Source of the DNA: Euglena gracilis
Lineage: Eukaryota; Euglenida; Euglenophyceae; Euglenales
Direction: 5' to 3'
Assembly: GCA_039621445.1 (NCBI GenBank)
Contig: CP154954.1
Coordinates: 10,249,521-10,313,520 of the forward strand
Length of the DNA stretch: 64,000 nt
In this document: one piece after another, positions 1 through 12,523 of the stretch
Numbering within the stretch: position 1 is the first letter of the stretch
Layout of the letters: the number at the start of each line of letters is the position of its first letter
Notes under the pieces: model-generated
Told to the model about the DNA's origin: nothing
The model's database searches: none
Seen by the model: only the letters and a program-made list of their open reading frames with translations
Made by a program: the position numbers and the translations under genes

Positions 1-117
1 CATCATTTCCGTTTCTTAGACAGATTGAGGCAATTTTTGTTTGCACCCTCCAGCCAACCAGGGCGGACCACAGGTGACTGCCCTCCAGCCCCCCCCCCAC
101 TCCTGGTGCCTGTGTGA

Positions 118-240
118 GCCGATGCAAACGGTGCCGTGCGACTCGTCGGCGGCCTCCCGGTGGCCACTTTCGACCTCTGGAACTCGCCGGTGCAGGTCAA
201 GGCGGCCGACCTGCGGGGCTGCACACTGGCGCCCCGCCGC
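118..240 (+). CDS. candidate coding exon, unidentified gene
   Basis: GC-rich island in an otherwise low-complexity stretch. The frame that reads through position 121 gives a normal-looking peptide (begins DANGAVRLVGGLPVATF and continues DLWNSPVQVKAADLRG). A stop at 115-117 closes the frame upstream, so an exon boundary must lie at about 118; no clean YAG acceptor is visible there. The 3' border is not resolved (possible GT at 271). I do not recognise the family. It may belong with the exons at 1178, 3498 and 5259, which lie on the same strand. Confidence 0.35.
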
Positions 241-1177
241 CCGCAAACCCGTCGCCCGCGCCGGGCGACGTCAGGCGCGCGACGGGTCACATGTGTACGT
301 ACATGAATGGCCCGAGTGATAATGCCGTGCCACTTCGGGTATTCGGGATAACGGAATCACCGTGGAGTGGCACATGTGTGTCCCGGTTAAACGTCTCGGC
401 TGTTCGCCAGGAACCGTTCGCACATCTTTGTGTCAGTCGCTGTCTCTTTGCAAGTAAAGCACAATGCCCCAATGCAATTGCACGCTGGACGCTGTAACAC
501 TTGGGGCGGGTATCTAAGATGGCAAATGCCAGCCGTCAGCAACCGCCAGTCAAACCTGTGAAAGGCTCTGCAGTTCATCAGTTTCTGTTTCCTGCTGCAC
601 TGGAGAACTTCTTTGTTTGTTTGTTGACCCTGGTGACCCGGGTTGGGCTCTACCTCTCCCTTTGGGGGCCGGTCCTTGTGGAGACCCGAAACAAAAGGCA
701 ACTGTTTTGAATGCTTTTCTGGGCTTTTGTTTTTCTAATTGTCCTGAAAACAGCAAATTCTGCGGTCCGCATCCCACCCCCTGCTGAATGCCACCGTCGG
801 GAAGGGTTGTGTTTTTCCTTCGGCATGATTTCTTTGGGATCCCAAAGTAAATCCGAAGAGTGTGCCTCCAAAGCTCTTGCACGCCCCAACGGGTTGCTGG
901 TGTTGGGAATGCCCCCCCCCCCGCGGATCAAATAGAGCAGAAAAAGAGAATATAAAAAAAACAGTTTATTGAAATAATTGAATTAATTTTAAATAATTTA
1001 AAATTGCTAAAATGAATTTAAACAAGTTGCAAATAATAACTAATAAATAAATTTAAATAAAAATAAAATGGAAAAAAAATTAAAATTAAAAATAAAGTTG
1101 AAAAGTTGAAGTTAAGTCAAAACCATCAATGACCAAGTTCTTCACAAATCAAAAAAGGGGGTGGGCAGCCCTTGCAG

Positions 1178-1350
1178 TGGGCGGCGGGGCGGGACCGATC
1201 CAGCGCACGACGGCGGGCACGCAGGGCGTCGTCCGGGCGGCCGGCGCAGCGCTGCTGCTGACCGCCTCGTTCGCCGTCGCCACCGCCACCGCGCGCCACG
1301 TGTTGCAGTACGCGGCCGCCTCGTCCGGCCACTGCCACCGCTGGGCTACT
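1178..1350 (+). CDS. coding exon, possible membrane segment, unidentified gene
   Basis: Bounded by a clean acceptor (CTTGCAG at 1171-1177) and a GT donor at 1351. The open frame (after 2 bases that complete a codon) encodes 57 residues with a hydrophobic, Ala-rich segment (ALLLTASFAVATATARHVL) that could cross a membrane. The exon ends in phase 0, matching the acceptor phase of the next candidate exon at 3498. The pattern Gly-rich start, TAGTQGVVRAAG, then a hydrophobic helix faintly recalls the Tim17/Tim22/NDUFA11 family of inner-membrane proteins, but this is a guess from composition only. The antisense frame is also open and cannot be fully excluded. Confidence 0.45.
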
Positions 1351-2708
1351 GTGGCTGGCCGTGTTCTGAGTAGGACCCCACAGTTTCCGGGGGGGGGGGG
1401 GTACCCCAAAAATATGAAAAATGAAATGGCAATTAAAAAAAATGAATTTTAAAGAATTTGAAATTGAACTTAAAGTGAAGAATAATAACGCCCACCTGTG
1501 AAATAAAAGTTCAATAAAAAAAACTCCCACCTGGGGGTCGTTAAGCAGCGCCCTGTTAAGGACCACCCTGCATTGAATGGAAGATTTGTTGAACCCAGCC
1601 AATCAGTTGAGCCCACCACCCGACGCTCAGCGCCAGCTGGCCTGTTTCGACCTATCCCCTTTTCGGGTGACTGCCGGGTCCGCCCCTATCGATTCCTGGG
1701 AGACATGGGAATTCCGGCCGCCCTGTGGATGATGCACGGAGGTCTCCTCCGCCACGTCCGCTCATTTTTTGGGCTTTTGATTCAAAACCACAAACTTGAA
1801 ACTGTACTTTTGGAGCCGTTGTGAACCCAAATTTCTGTGGTTCCTACCCCCTCCCGGGAAACTGTCACCTAAACCCCGTACTCTATGACCTGTCACCTCA
1901 GGGACCTGTTACACAACAAAAGCCCCCCTGCCTCCCCGTGGGAAACTGTAACCTGACAAGTAAGCGAGCACAGAGGCAGGCATGCCAGACTCCCCCCAGG
2001 CAACCAAGTGAGGGTGGCTCTGCCACCAGTCCTTCCCATTGATCCCTGTCCCGCCCTGAACGCAGGCAGTAGCGTTGCAAACTTTGGTTTACCCTCAAAG
2101 TGGCTATTTCTTTTGACCCAAAAGGCGCCAAAGGCAAAATTTGACTCCCAAAGTGTCCGCCCTACCAGAGTGGCCGCTTTGTTGTCTAAAGTATCAACAG
2201 ATCAGTCCACTTTTAGTTTTAAAATTGCTTAATTTTTTATGATTCTGAATCAAGTCTTCTGGAGATCAAAATTTTTGTGGACGCCAAAGTTTTTTTTTGC
2301 GGGATTTGTGGACACCAAAAGGAAGGCTGCCGCTCATTTGTGTACACCACGAAATTTTTTGTGGTTCATCTGTGAACACCCAAAAAAAATGTTGTGGTTC
2401 ACACGCCTTTTGTGAACCACATTAAATGGATGTCTGGTCTGTGTGAATTGGGAACCGAGGTGCACCGCGGTGAGCGGTGGCATGTCCCCGAGCCAGTGTC
2501 TGTCTCGATGGTGATGACGGGGGTGAAGCTTGACGGCCCCCAGGGCACCATAGGGCTCTCTCCAAGCTAACCACCCAAAATGTTGGTCCGATGCCAAATA
2601 CTGTCATGCCCGAGAACCTGTCAGGGTCCTGCCCGGGAAATTGTCAGGGTCCCCGGTACCGGCCAATCTGTCAGGTTACAATTTCCTGGGGGGGGTCAAT
2701 CATGGGAG

Positions 2709-2966
2709 CAGGCCGTATTTTAGTCGGGTGCCGACCCCACCCCGGGGGGGGGGGTGCTTGCCTGGGCAGGCACTCCAAGGCACTCCAAATCCGACCCCCC
2801 GGGGGGGGGGGGGTAGGGCACACAGCCAAAAGTGCCCTAGCACAACCCCGGCGCCGAATGCGCCGGGGAGCAAAAAAATGGCCTATTTTGAAAGGAATGT
2901 GCCTGCCTCCCTCACAGGCACTCCGGACCCCCCCTCCCCCCCGGGGTTGGTAAAAAAAACAGCCTG
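2709..2966. mobile_element. MITE-like element, CAGGC family, copy 1
   Basis: Starts CAGGCCGTATTTTAG, ends AAAACAGCCTG, flanked by exact 8-base repeats CATGGGAG (2701-2708 and 2967-2974). Length 258 bases. Interior closely similar to 30900-31171. A more diverged relative lies at about 4020-4175. Confidence 0.9.
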
Positions 2967-3149
2967 CATGGGAGGCTATTTCTCCTGGGCAACGTTGGCA
3001 AAAAAGGCAGTGCAGTTTGAAGATGAACATGAGCACACACTTTGCTTTTTTTGTAATTTTAGCTCGCGGTGCTCTGCGTCAGACCCCCGCCTGGGCATCG
3101 AGGATCGTGCTGGGGCCCTTGCTTCAATTCAATTGAGCATATATTTTAT

Positions 3150-3206
3150 TTGTGTTGTGTGTGTGTGTTGTGTGAGTGTGTGTGTTGTGTGAGTGTGTGT
3201 GTTGTG

Positions 3207-3261
<55 letters not shown>

Positions 3262-3385
3262 GAGTGTGTGCGTGCGTGTGTGCGCGCGTGTGTGCGTGTG
3301 GGTGGGTGGGTGGGTGGGTGGGTGGGTGGGTGGGTGGGTGGGTGGGTGTGTGTGTGTTGTGTGTGTGTGTGTGTGTGTGTTTGCG
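3150..3385. repeat. (GT)n and (GGTG)n microsatellite
   Basis: TGTG/GTTGTGTG tracts, then about eleven GGTG/GGTGGGTG units (3297-3348). The long Cys-Val and His-Thr frames here are artefacts of the repeat. Confidence 0.95.
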
Positions 3386-3497
3386 TGTTGTATGTTGTAT
3401 GTGTATTTGTGGCAGGTATGGTGCGTGGCAGGCATTCCTGCCCAACACAGAAAGTGGCTTTCAATCGGTATGCGGTCGTCCCGCCCGCCGAACACAG

Positions 3498-3984
3498 CCC
3501 CGCGTCTCGCGCCGTTTCGTGTCCTGGCATGGGGCAGGGGCCCCGCCTGCCTGCGCCGAGTTCCTCGCCGCCCTCCTGCGGGGGCAAGGCCATCGCCGCA
3601 CGTTCTCAAAAAGATTTGAGTGTGCCGGAATTTTTCTCAAATTGAATTTTAAATTCGAACTTTGAAATTGATTTCAAATTTCAAGTTCAGGTTCAAGTTC
3701 TCCTTCTCCACGCCGACCCATCCGGCCAGGGCTGGCTAGCTGGTGGGCGAGGCCGGGTCAGTCACAGCCAGCCCTTTGGGTGGCAGTGCAGGGGGGATGG
3801 ACCCCCACCAAACGTGGCCAGCCGGGGGGGGGGGGTCGTCAGGCGACGCCCTGGGTGGGGCAGCCGGCGGACGTGCGGGACTTCCTGACGTGGCGGCCGG
3901 ACTACATGGCAGTCAGCGGCCAGGCGATCCCGGACGACTTGCGGCCCAACTTCGGCCGAGGGAGCGGGCTTCGCCGCTGCACCT
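3498..3984 (+). CDS. two coding exons with a possible nonconventional intron, unidentified gene
   Basis: The acceptor AACACAG at 3491-3497 opens a frame PRVSRRFVSWHG. A second coding block reads QPADVRDFLTWRPDYMAV and SGQAIPDDLRPNF, ending at a TGA (3982-3984). Removing 3532-3858, whose ends carry CAGGGG (3535) and CCCTG (3849-3853) at the +4/-8 positions of nonconventional introns, joins the two in phase. The alternative is that the first exon runs on to about 3601 (APPACAEFLAALLRG, which also looks coding) and uses a GT donor at 3602, but that does not match the next exon's phase. The product is not recognised. Whether the TGA at 3982 is a true terminator or lies in an intron is open. Confidence 0.4.
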
Positions 3985-4479
3985 GATTCCAAACCCAGGC
4001 CAAATTTTAAGGTGGAGCTGGCCCTGCATTGAGAGGGGGGAGGTGTCTGCCTGGGCAGGCATCCCGAGGCACCTGGATCGGGGGGAGATCGGGGCACGTC
4101 TTCAAAAGTGCCGGGGCATTTGGCAAGGCACTCCGGTGTCGAAGGCTCCGAAAGCCCAGAAACGGCCACAATCAGGCAGGCATTGGTACATGGTACATTG
4201 ACTTCCGGGGGGTATCTGTCTGGCAGAAACACCAGGGCACTCTGAAACCCCGATCCCCTGGGGTCAATATAATCGAATAATTTTGTAATCAAGAATCTAG
4301 GGGCAGAGGGACCTCGAAGTTGAATCACTTCCCATAGTTTGCATTTTCTACATCTCAGCTGAGCCTCTCTGCATGCTTTCACTGAAGGAGGGATAAATTG
4401 CACGACTCGCACAAAGCGATACCAATGGAACGATACGACCAAAAATGATAAAAATAATCAAAACAAACAAATAAGCGTA

Positions 4480-5172
4480 ACCCCCCCAAAAAATAAGACC
4501 GGGGGTCCATTTCATGGGTCGGTTGCTGGAAAGCCCTGGTATCATGTATCACTCGTACATGGTTTAGGTGGGGGGGTGTCCCCCCACCCCCCCCCCCTCC
4601 TGGCCCGCAGGGGGGGGGTCCGGACCACCCCCCCCACCTGCAAGGGGGGTCCGGACCGACCCTCAGGGGGTTCCCGGGACCCCCCCCCCCAAAAAGGGTC
4701 AATTTTTTCCTCCGGCGCTTCGCGCCGAAATTTTTTTGCATTTTTGGCCAATTTTTGCCCAAAAAGTGCCCAAAATGGCACTTTTGGTCGTTTTGGGGGG
4801 TCAAAATTTTTCGGCCCGGCGTTTCGCGCCGGGCCGAAAATCGGTCACCCTGACCGCGCCACTGTTTAGGTGGGGGGGTGGCCCCCCCCCACCCCCCCCC
4901 CCTCCTGGGCCGCCGGGGGGGCGTCCGACCCCCCCCCCCTCCTATATCTACGGGGGGTCCGGACCACCCCCCCCCTCCTTATATCGAACCCTGGGCAGAT
5001 TCCCCCCCCCAAAATGTCCTATTTTTCAAAAATCCGGCGCTTCGCGCTGGCAGGGGGGGGTCTTATTTATGGGGGGGGTCCATTTCATGGATTTTTGCTC
5101 GGACCGGCCAGGGGGCGTCTTATTTTTGGGGGGTCCATTTTATGGGGGGGTCTAATTTGGGGGGGGGGTTAT
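4480..5172. mobile_element. C-run inverted-repeat element, TAACCCCCC family
   Basis: Left end GTAACCCCCCCAAAAAAT and right end TAATTTGGGGGGGGGTTA are imperfect inverted copies. Two internal copies of a GTTTAGGTGGGGGGGTG block occur at 4561 and 4864. No coding. Related ends occur at 9730-10141 and 53597-53996. Target duplication not clear because the ends are homopolymers. Confidence 0.5.
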
Positions 5173-5258
5173 TGAAATTAAGATTGAACGAGAGAAAAGA
5201 AACCGGGAGGCAAGGAGCCACTCCCTCTCCCCACGGGGACATCGACCTGTGTCAGCAG

Positions 5259-5345
5259 CCCGACGTGTTCCCCTTTGCCATGGTGGTCACGCTGGACCAA
5301 GGCCTGCGCGTGCTCAGCCCGGTCCCGCAGGCGGGCGCGGACTGA
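5259..5345 (+). CDS. terminal coding exon, unidentified gene
   Basis: After an acceptor GTCAGCAG (5251-5258) the frame reads PDVFPFAMVVTLDQGLRV, then LSPVPQAGAD and a TGA at 5343-5345. Codon use is GC-rich like the other exons and unlike the flanking CCCC/GGGG repeat (to about 5172) and AT-rich sequence (from about 5560). It is probably the last exon of the gene whose earlier exons lie at 1178 and 3498, but the joining phase could not be proved. The family is not recognised. Confidence 0.4.
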   Translation, partial: PDVFPFAMVVTLDQGLRVLSPVPQAGAD

Positions 5346-7008
5346 TCGCGTGCGCCTTGTGTCATGCGACGCCACGCGTGCCCCACTGCCGCCCGGCCAG
5401 TGTTGGCCCCCGGCATGAAACCCCAGATCAGGGTGTGATCTCTGGTGTTCGCGTTTCATGCGTTCAAGTTGTTGGTCCGCACTGCGCACTGTCAGTGAGC
5501 CGGACCTCATCTTGCCCTCCCACCCTGAGGGATCCAACCAACCAACACCTTTTATCCAGTCAGCAGCCAAGCGTATTAATATGCACAATTTCTGCAATTT
5601 CCACAGTTTTCCGCAATTTTCTGCAATTTTTTTCCCTTTCCGCAATTTTTTCTGCATGAACATGAGATGGAACGCAAGGTGTGTTTCGCCCCTCCAAAAC
5701 TGTTACGGAATGTTTTTTTGATATCCGCATGGTTTTCACACCTGTGAGCACGAATCCGACGGCACATCGGAATAGGTATCCCGGGGATCGCAATGGGAAA
5801 CCCCAATCGGTTTCCAGCTTTGGGGCCAAACCACGGTTTTCTATGGGTACGAGTAAGGGGAAAAGGGGGTACTGCCATTTCGGGCTATCTTCCAGCCATA
5901 CCTTGAACGTTTCACAAGGGAATCCAGTGCTGAGTTTGTTGTTTTGTCGGTTTTGGAATTTTCACCCAGGAAATTCCATATTTCCAGAATCAATTTGTTT
6001 CCAAAATTGCCATATTCATGCTTTTTTACCTTTTTATTGGAATGTGAATGATGGCTCAAAACTTATCTCTATGTTGCAAAAATGATTAATGATGATTTTT
6101 TTCTCAGTCCCCTCCAACAGACAGAAGTGCACTAATTCCCAAAATTGTGTTTTCCGTAATTTCTCCGCAATTTCCACAATGTTTCTCCAATTTTTCCGCA
6201 ATTTTTTTTTGAAGGCTTCCAATGTCATTCCCCTGCAGCACCACCCGGCTGAGTTTCGGATCCCCCACCCCCGGGCAACTCACCCCCTAGGCCCAGCCTA
6301 GGCCCAGCCTAGGCTGGGCCTGTCTGGTCAATCACTTGGTGGGGTTCAAATTACCGCAATGGAGGGGGTACCCCTGACAGCCTTGAGCGGTGTTTGACGC
6401 AGATCGGTTAGATTCATTGGTCAGCACAACAATGGAGAGGGAAAAGGTGGGAAAGTGGCGAGGCTTTTGATTGGCTGGAGCCACAAGAACTCCCTGGTCA
6501 CAGCGACGGGTAAATTTTCCTGATTTCTCGGTTCTCAGTTGCCACATGGTTCTGATCTGCGCAAAGGTAAGTTCCCCAGGGCAGGGGGGATGACTGACTG
6601 GTTTTCTCGGAGCGACTGCTGGTTTTTGGCTCCGGAACTCAGGGGGGGGGTTCGGCCAGGAACGACCTAAACTGACCCACCCTGCGTTACAGGCGCCAGA
6701 ACATTTTCGTGGGTTTTGATCAAAAAATACATTGACTTTTTGAGCCATTTTTGGCCCGGGGTGCAAACCTGCCAACCTCCTCGGGGGGAAAAGGAAGTGG
6801 GTGGCTGGTTTTATAAAGTGAATGCCTGGTTTTGGAATGCCTGGTTTTGAACGTGGAGAGTGACCCCTGTCCCCCACCCCACAGATTCGGTAAGCAATTC
6901 AGCATGGCCTAATCCAAAGAGAAGCGGTGGACCAGCGCCAGGAGGGAAATGGGTTCCCGCTTCCACCCCATATGAAAATGGCATCATTAGGGGGTCCTTC
7001 TGCCTGAG

Positions 7009-7107
7009 ATGGGCATGTCATCAGAAGGAATGGAAAAGAAGTGCGAACCCAAGCATCGACTGATGGTTTACTGGATGGAAGACCAGCGAGACCACGCCAA
7101 GGCATCG
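7009..7107 (+). CDS. weak candidate exon
   Basis: A short open stretch starting MGMSSEGMEKKCEPKHRL and followed by MVYWMEDQRDHAKAS has balanced, hydrophilic composition unlike the surrounding sequence. A GT follows at about 7109. No acceptor or neighbouring exon of matching phase was found and the family is not recognised. Confidence 0.2.
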
Positions 7108-9729
7108 TGTCCTCTAACTGGGGTTGGTGAAAAACGGGGTCAAGGTTGGTTGTTGTGTTCTATTCTTTTTCCACAGGTACAGCCCGCCACCCGTGCCTTC
7201 TCCGATGGTGTGACAGCAAAGTGATTCAGCGTCATCCATGGTGTTCAAGCAGCAACTTGGCATGTCCCCAATCACCCCTGTTTCATTCTTTTCATGACTC
7301 GTCATTTCGGCTGCCTGATTTACCCCTGAAGAAATTTTGGCGGTAAAATGAATACGAACCCACCTTGGGCATGAAAGGGCAGTTGTCTCAGACTCAGAAA
7401 GAGTATATGTCCTTTCAGTAGGGAGGTTACCAGCCCCTCCTCTATTCTGCCTAACTGCAAAACCAGGGGGGGCGTATGGAGCTTGCATGGTTCTTTTATG
7501 CAAAAAAAAAAGATGAAGCCCAGAAACCCCATTCATATTCTTCATGTTCTTCTCAGATGAGCATCTTTTGTGTTTTTCTTTCTGCTCTGCTCAGGCATGG
7601 TTGGTCTACAACTGTGCGTCATCATCGCGGTGGTGATGACGTTTGCACATTATGGCTACTCCCCACGATCAGGGTTGTTGTTTTCACCCCCCCCCATGGA
7701 AATGGAAAACTGTGGTGCCAAGGAAACTGTCCGGGACTGGCCAACCTTGAGCATCAGCGATATCTGGGACACTCGCTGTTAAAGTTCATGCCACCGGCCA
7801 AAGCTGCCAGAATCCCAGAATCCCAAAGCTGGCCTGTCTGTCAAGTGACATTTTCCAGGCGTGGGGTAACACATTATTTTATTTAAACACCTATGACCCA
7901 CTTGGCTCAATGTTTGGACAGAGTTTCACTTCAAGACTCTCAAGCAGCTTTATACTGTAATGGGAGGGTGTATGTCGGAAATTTTATCCACCCGAACACA
8001 ACCACTTTTCCTTAGCATTTAGCCATTTGTGATGATTTGGACACTATTTCAATTGTTCCCATAACCCCACCCCCCGGAAGATGGCTTTCCAGGCCTGGAC
8101 TCAGCAACCTGGTTTTATGGAGTGTCACAGTGAGTGTCACAGTTTATGGAGTGAGGGCAGGAACATCAAAAAAAAATACACCAAAAGTTTTGCCATGCGT
8201 GTTACGTGTCTCTTGCAAAAATGGTTCTATGTTTGGTTGTCTAACAAAGACCTTGAGGGTCTATATTCAGGAGGGAGACTGATTAATTCAAAAAGAACAT
8301 TTATTTCACCAAAGTCACAATCGAAAGAGCAAGGCCAAGGCCTGTGGCCATTAAAGTGAGCACCACTCATTTAAACCTCCCAACCTGCCCAAAGCAAAGG
8401 GCGCAATGCCCAAATAAATTCACCCTCCTGAGGGTCCGAAAATACGGTCTAAAAATCAGCACACCCCTCGCATTTAAATGGGGCAGTGTTCGCCTTGCAC
8501 GAACTAACGCCACTACACCCCCGAATCCATGCTCCATCCACAGGGGCTCAAAATCAAATTTGCTGTGGTGGTTCGACCTCTGCAAATTTCCATTTTAGCA
8601 ACCGTCCCCTCTCCCAAGCCGACTCCTGTTACGCCCCCCCCCCCCCCCGCACTACACTAGAAGCACGGGTGCGCTTGTGGTGGACCGCCGTCTCTGGCAG
8701 CGGGGGCTGTGCTTATATTGGGACCCTACCTGCGTGATTTTTGTCGATCTTCTTTGGAAATGCCATCAAAATTTTTAGAATTTTTAGATTTAGAAAAGCC
8801 GGGGGGGGGTTAGCTGTTTTGAAGCCACGCACGGGGCGTGACCACTTTCCACAGCCCTGGCCGTGTCGGCTGGCTGTCGGCGTAACGCGCAACACAAGGT
8901 TGAGCCGAGCCCCGGGTTTAACGCCCATGCCGTCCTTTTCACAGGGGGGGGGGGATTTGTCCACCCTATGCTCATTGGCCTCAGAGAATCTGCCTGGTGC
9001 TGTGGGCGGGGAGGTTGATCCCCACCGCCACCCCGCTGGTGTTGATTGGTGTTGGCGCTGATTTTAATGTCAAACAAACCTTCACGACATGCTGTTGCTG
9101 TGGCTGCGGGGTCCCCCTCCCCCCTCGCGCCATGTCGGGGGTTGACCACTCCACCCAGGTTCCTGTACGGTCCTCATTGCGCACTAATAGTTTTTATTCT
9201 TTTCATTAATCTTTTGAAAATGGTTTATGCTTTTGTCTTGATTCCGATTGGACATAAAGGTCGAGTGAAGACCAACACAGTGAAGGTCCACTGAGGGAAA
9301 CCCCTGAGGCGTTCAGAGTTGCACAGAGTTCCACAGGCCCACAGGCCCCATTCCGAGTGTTGTTCATCACAGAGCATAACAAAAATCCGTGTCGCACAAT
9401 CGGAGGTTTGTCAATGTTAATCCAAAGCTGACGTCAAACTCTGGCCAGACCCACACACCCAGCCGGCTACGGGTCGGACAACGTCGGTGCGGCGTCTTCT
9501 CGCCCAGTTTCAGTCCCTTTCCCAGGTTCGGTATTGCCTGTGCGGGCGTGCGTGTAATGTTTTTCACTTTGCATGAGGTTCAGACCAGGGGATGCCTTAA
9601 GGTGCTCTACTCTATTTCAGCAGAACCTGGCTGGGCAGGGCTGCCGGAAAACAGGTGCTGGCTGGCTGGACCCTTAGGGGGGGGGGGAGTGGGAACCCCG
9701 GCACATCGTTCCAGCGAGACCAAGCCAAA

Positions 9730-10141
9730 TAAACCCCCCCAAATATAAAGCCCCCCCCCCAAACATAAAGACCCCCCCAACCCCCCCAAGGGGTTTGGTT
9801 TTTGCCGCCCAAATATAAAGCCCCCCCCTGAATTGGAGCCAGAAGCTGGTGTCATTCAGGAAAAAGTAGAATTTTTTTGGGTTTTGGATAACACTTGCAC
9901 ATTCCTGCGAAGAATAGGAGGTACACAACGACTGGCATACATACATACAGAACAATTGCCATAAAATTGGTATTTGACCACAATTGAAGGCCGCCGAAGG
10001 TCATAGAGGCCACCCGAAAAAGTTTGATTTTCGCTCCCAAGTATAAAGCCACCCCCCCCCCCAAACATAAAGCCCCCCCTGAGGGTCTTGAAATTCTGTC
10101 CAAATATAAAGCCCAGGAGGCTTCATATTTGGGGGGGTTAT
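9730..10141. mobile_element. C-run inverted-repeat element, TAACCCCCC family
   Basis: Left end AACCCCCCCAAATATAAAGC and right end GCTTCATATTTGGGGGGGTT are inverted copies. Several internal C-run/ATAAAG words repeat in direct orientation. No coding capacity. Confidence 0.55.
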
Positions 10142-10340
10142 ATATATTTTGAACCCATATTTTTGAAAAAGTCAAACACACAATCCTTGAACGGTTTTTC
10201 GGGGGTTCTCGGCTCAAAATTTTGCTATAATTTTGAAGAATACAAGCCAACTCGAGTTGGCCAACTTGGAGTTTCGCCATTTTTGGGGACAGTGGCGGAT
10301 TGCAGCCAGTCAGCGGGCGTGTGACACCTTTTTGGTCACA

Positions 10341-10387
10341 CCCCTGTGTCCAACGACCCCCCCCCACGGTCGTTGGACATAGGGGGG
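10341..10387. repeat. GC-rich hairpin
   Basis: CCCCTGTGTCCAACGACC and GGTCGTTGGACATAGGGG pair over 18 bases with one mismatch, separated by a C-run loop. Confidence 0.75.
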
Positions 10388-11089
10388 GGTAAAAATCAAA
10401 AAGAAAAAAGTCAAAAAAAACCATTTTGGGTCAGTTTAACATTTTGGGATGGGGGGGAGCTTTTGGGGAGGGTCTGCTTTTTGGGGCGGTTTTGCTAAAT
10501 TAAAAACGGCAGGGAAGGGGGATGGTTTTAGGGGGAAGCTCTAATTTTGGCAGGAGTGCAACAAAGCTCCTGGTGCAGAGGGTTTGCTTCCTGTTGCTTT
10601 CCAGAGAGATGAGGCGGTTTGCATCGCTGGTGCCCCATTCCGTGCCACCAGCACCACCACATTCGCCATGCATTTCCCCCTGCAGTGCCGCGCTCCATCG
10701 CTGACGGCCAGGCCCAATGCTCCAGTGCGTGGTTCTCCCGGCTGCCTCAGGTTGGCATATCCCCGGTGTACCCTCCAGGCCTCTTTTTAACTCAGAAATA
10801 ATATGCAATATATAATACGTATGCAATGTGTATAATTTTCAATATACAGATCGCTGTATATTGAAGTTGCTGTTTAAGAGATATTGTGTCCGTGTAGGTT
10901 TGGTATATGAATGCAGAGCGCAGCATATCCTCATGGGTTGGTCTGATTAATCTTCCTCTCCCGCAGAGCATCCTTGCTGTTGCAGCAGCTGCTTGCACTG
11001 TCTGGGCTGCGGCTGCCCATATTGCGTTACGCATGCACTGTCAGGTGTGTGTTTGAGGCCAGCCTGTGCTTACGGGTTCGCTGAGGGGG

Positions 11090-11440
11090 GGGGGCTGGAC
11101 CGCAGCTCGTCCAAATTTGGCTGGTGGACATCTTAGTGGACCCCCGGGGGTCTGCTAGTTGAGTTGGCTAGTGGAAATATCTTTCCAATGACCGGCGCAA
11201 AACACCAAAAAAATTTAACTCCCAAAAATGGCCAAAAATGGCCATTTTTGGGCATTTTGGGTTTTTTTTGAACAAAATAAGCCAGAAAAAAAACACATTA
11301 AAAAATCTCTTCCACCTCGGATTCAGTGCCAGAGGACTTTTTATTCCAGTGGAGATAACCCCCTGAACCCTAGCTAGTCCCTTTTTTCCAGTGTCTAGCA
11401 AAATGGCAACCCAGTGGACCCCCCCGGGTCCCTAGGCAAT
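11090..11440. repeat. dispersed repeat, about 340 bases, copy 1 of 3
   Basis: Shared ordered blocks with 33365-33715 and 51340-51645: a G-run then CTCGTCCAAATTTGGCT-GTG, GACCGGCGCAAA, TTCCACCTCGG, CCAGTGTCTAGCAAAATGGC and a GGACCCCC/GGGGGTCC end. Non-coding. Ends not resolved. Confidence 0.65.
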
Positions 11441-11938
11441 ATCCTGTTTTAGGCAAATTTTGGAAGAATACGCTCAAAACATTTGTGCCGGCAGCCAGCT
11501 ATCAGGCAAGTTCACCCCCTCTTGCTCTTGGCATCGTTTATGGGGAAGCAATTGCCCGGAATGAAGCTGGGGCTTCTTCACTCAATTCTGTCGGTGCATT
11601 TTTTAATACACTCGGAGGGCAAGCACCGTCGACGATGCAGGGCGATGCGGGAATTTTGGAGGCCAAAGGTGGGGATCCAATGCAGGGCGATGCAGGGCGA
11701 TGGCATGTTGACCTTTTCTCGCCCATTTTCTGACCGTTCTCTGCCCACCTTTTGGTCATTTTAGGCCATTTTCTCCTGTTTTGGTCTGTTTTTGGCTTTT
11801 TTTTTGGCCATTTTAAGGCATTTTCGGCTTTTTTTTGTTTATTTTTGGTCCGTTTTGACGATTTTTGACACAAAATGGTGTGAGATTTGGCTCGCGGATG
11901 TGCAGATGTGGGGATACGGATAAAAGAGTGGATGCAGA

Positions 11939-12130
11939 GTGCTGGTAGTGGATGCGGCGGATTCGGCAACTGGAGCGGATGTGGCTACTGGTTGCGGTGT
12001 ATTCGGCTACTGTAGTGGATGCGGTATGCGGCTACTGGATGCGGTGGATACAGCTACTGGAGTGAATGCGGCTACTGGAGCAAATGTGAGATGCGGCTAC
12101 TGGAGCAAATGTGAGATGCGGCTACTGAAG
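11939..12130. repeat. degenerate 18-base satellite
   Basis: Repeated words GCGGCTACTGGAGCGGAT and variants, about ten units. Confidence 0.75.
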
Positions 12131-12523
12131 CGGATGTTATTTGGGCAGCCGAAGTCCACGTCTAGAGTTTATCATCACCAACGAAGCATTTGTGGAAAAT
12201 AGTCACAGTTGCAAGTTGATTTCTCAGCCTGACACATGCATGCACACCTTGTGCAATAGATGTAGTAGTACATAATAGATGTCAGACACAGCAACCATGT
12301 TTCATTTCATCCCATTGGGATCACACAACAGGGTAAAAGCCTTCAACAAAATACTGTTTCCGTGTTAATCAAAATTATTTTTGGCTATGTTCTGTTTTTA
12401 ATGTTCGTTCAACATACAATATTTCAATCAGTTGTCCATATTTCTTTGTGTGAATTGCAGCGCTTTGTATGCTTCAATAGTTCTTGTGTGGATCGCGTTT
12501 TTGCAAATATGCACCCACATATA

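Noticed and set aside
3124-3609. His/Thr- and Pro/Thr-rich frames
   Set aside because: Read-through of GT and GGTG microsatellites; no splice context.
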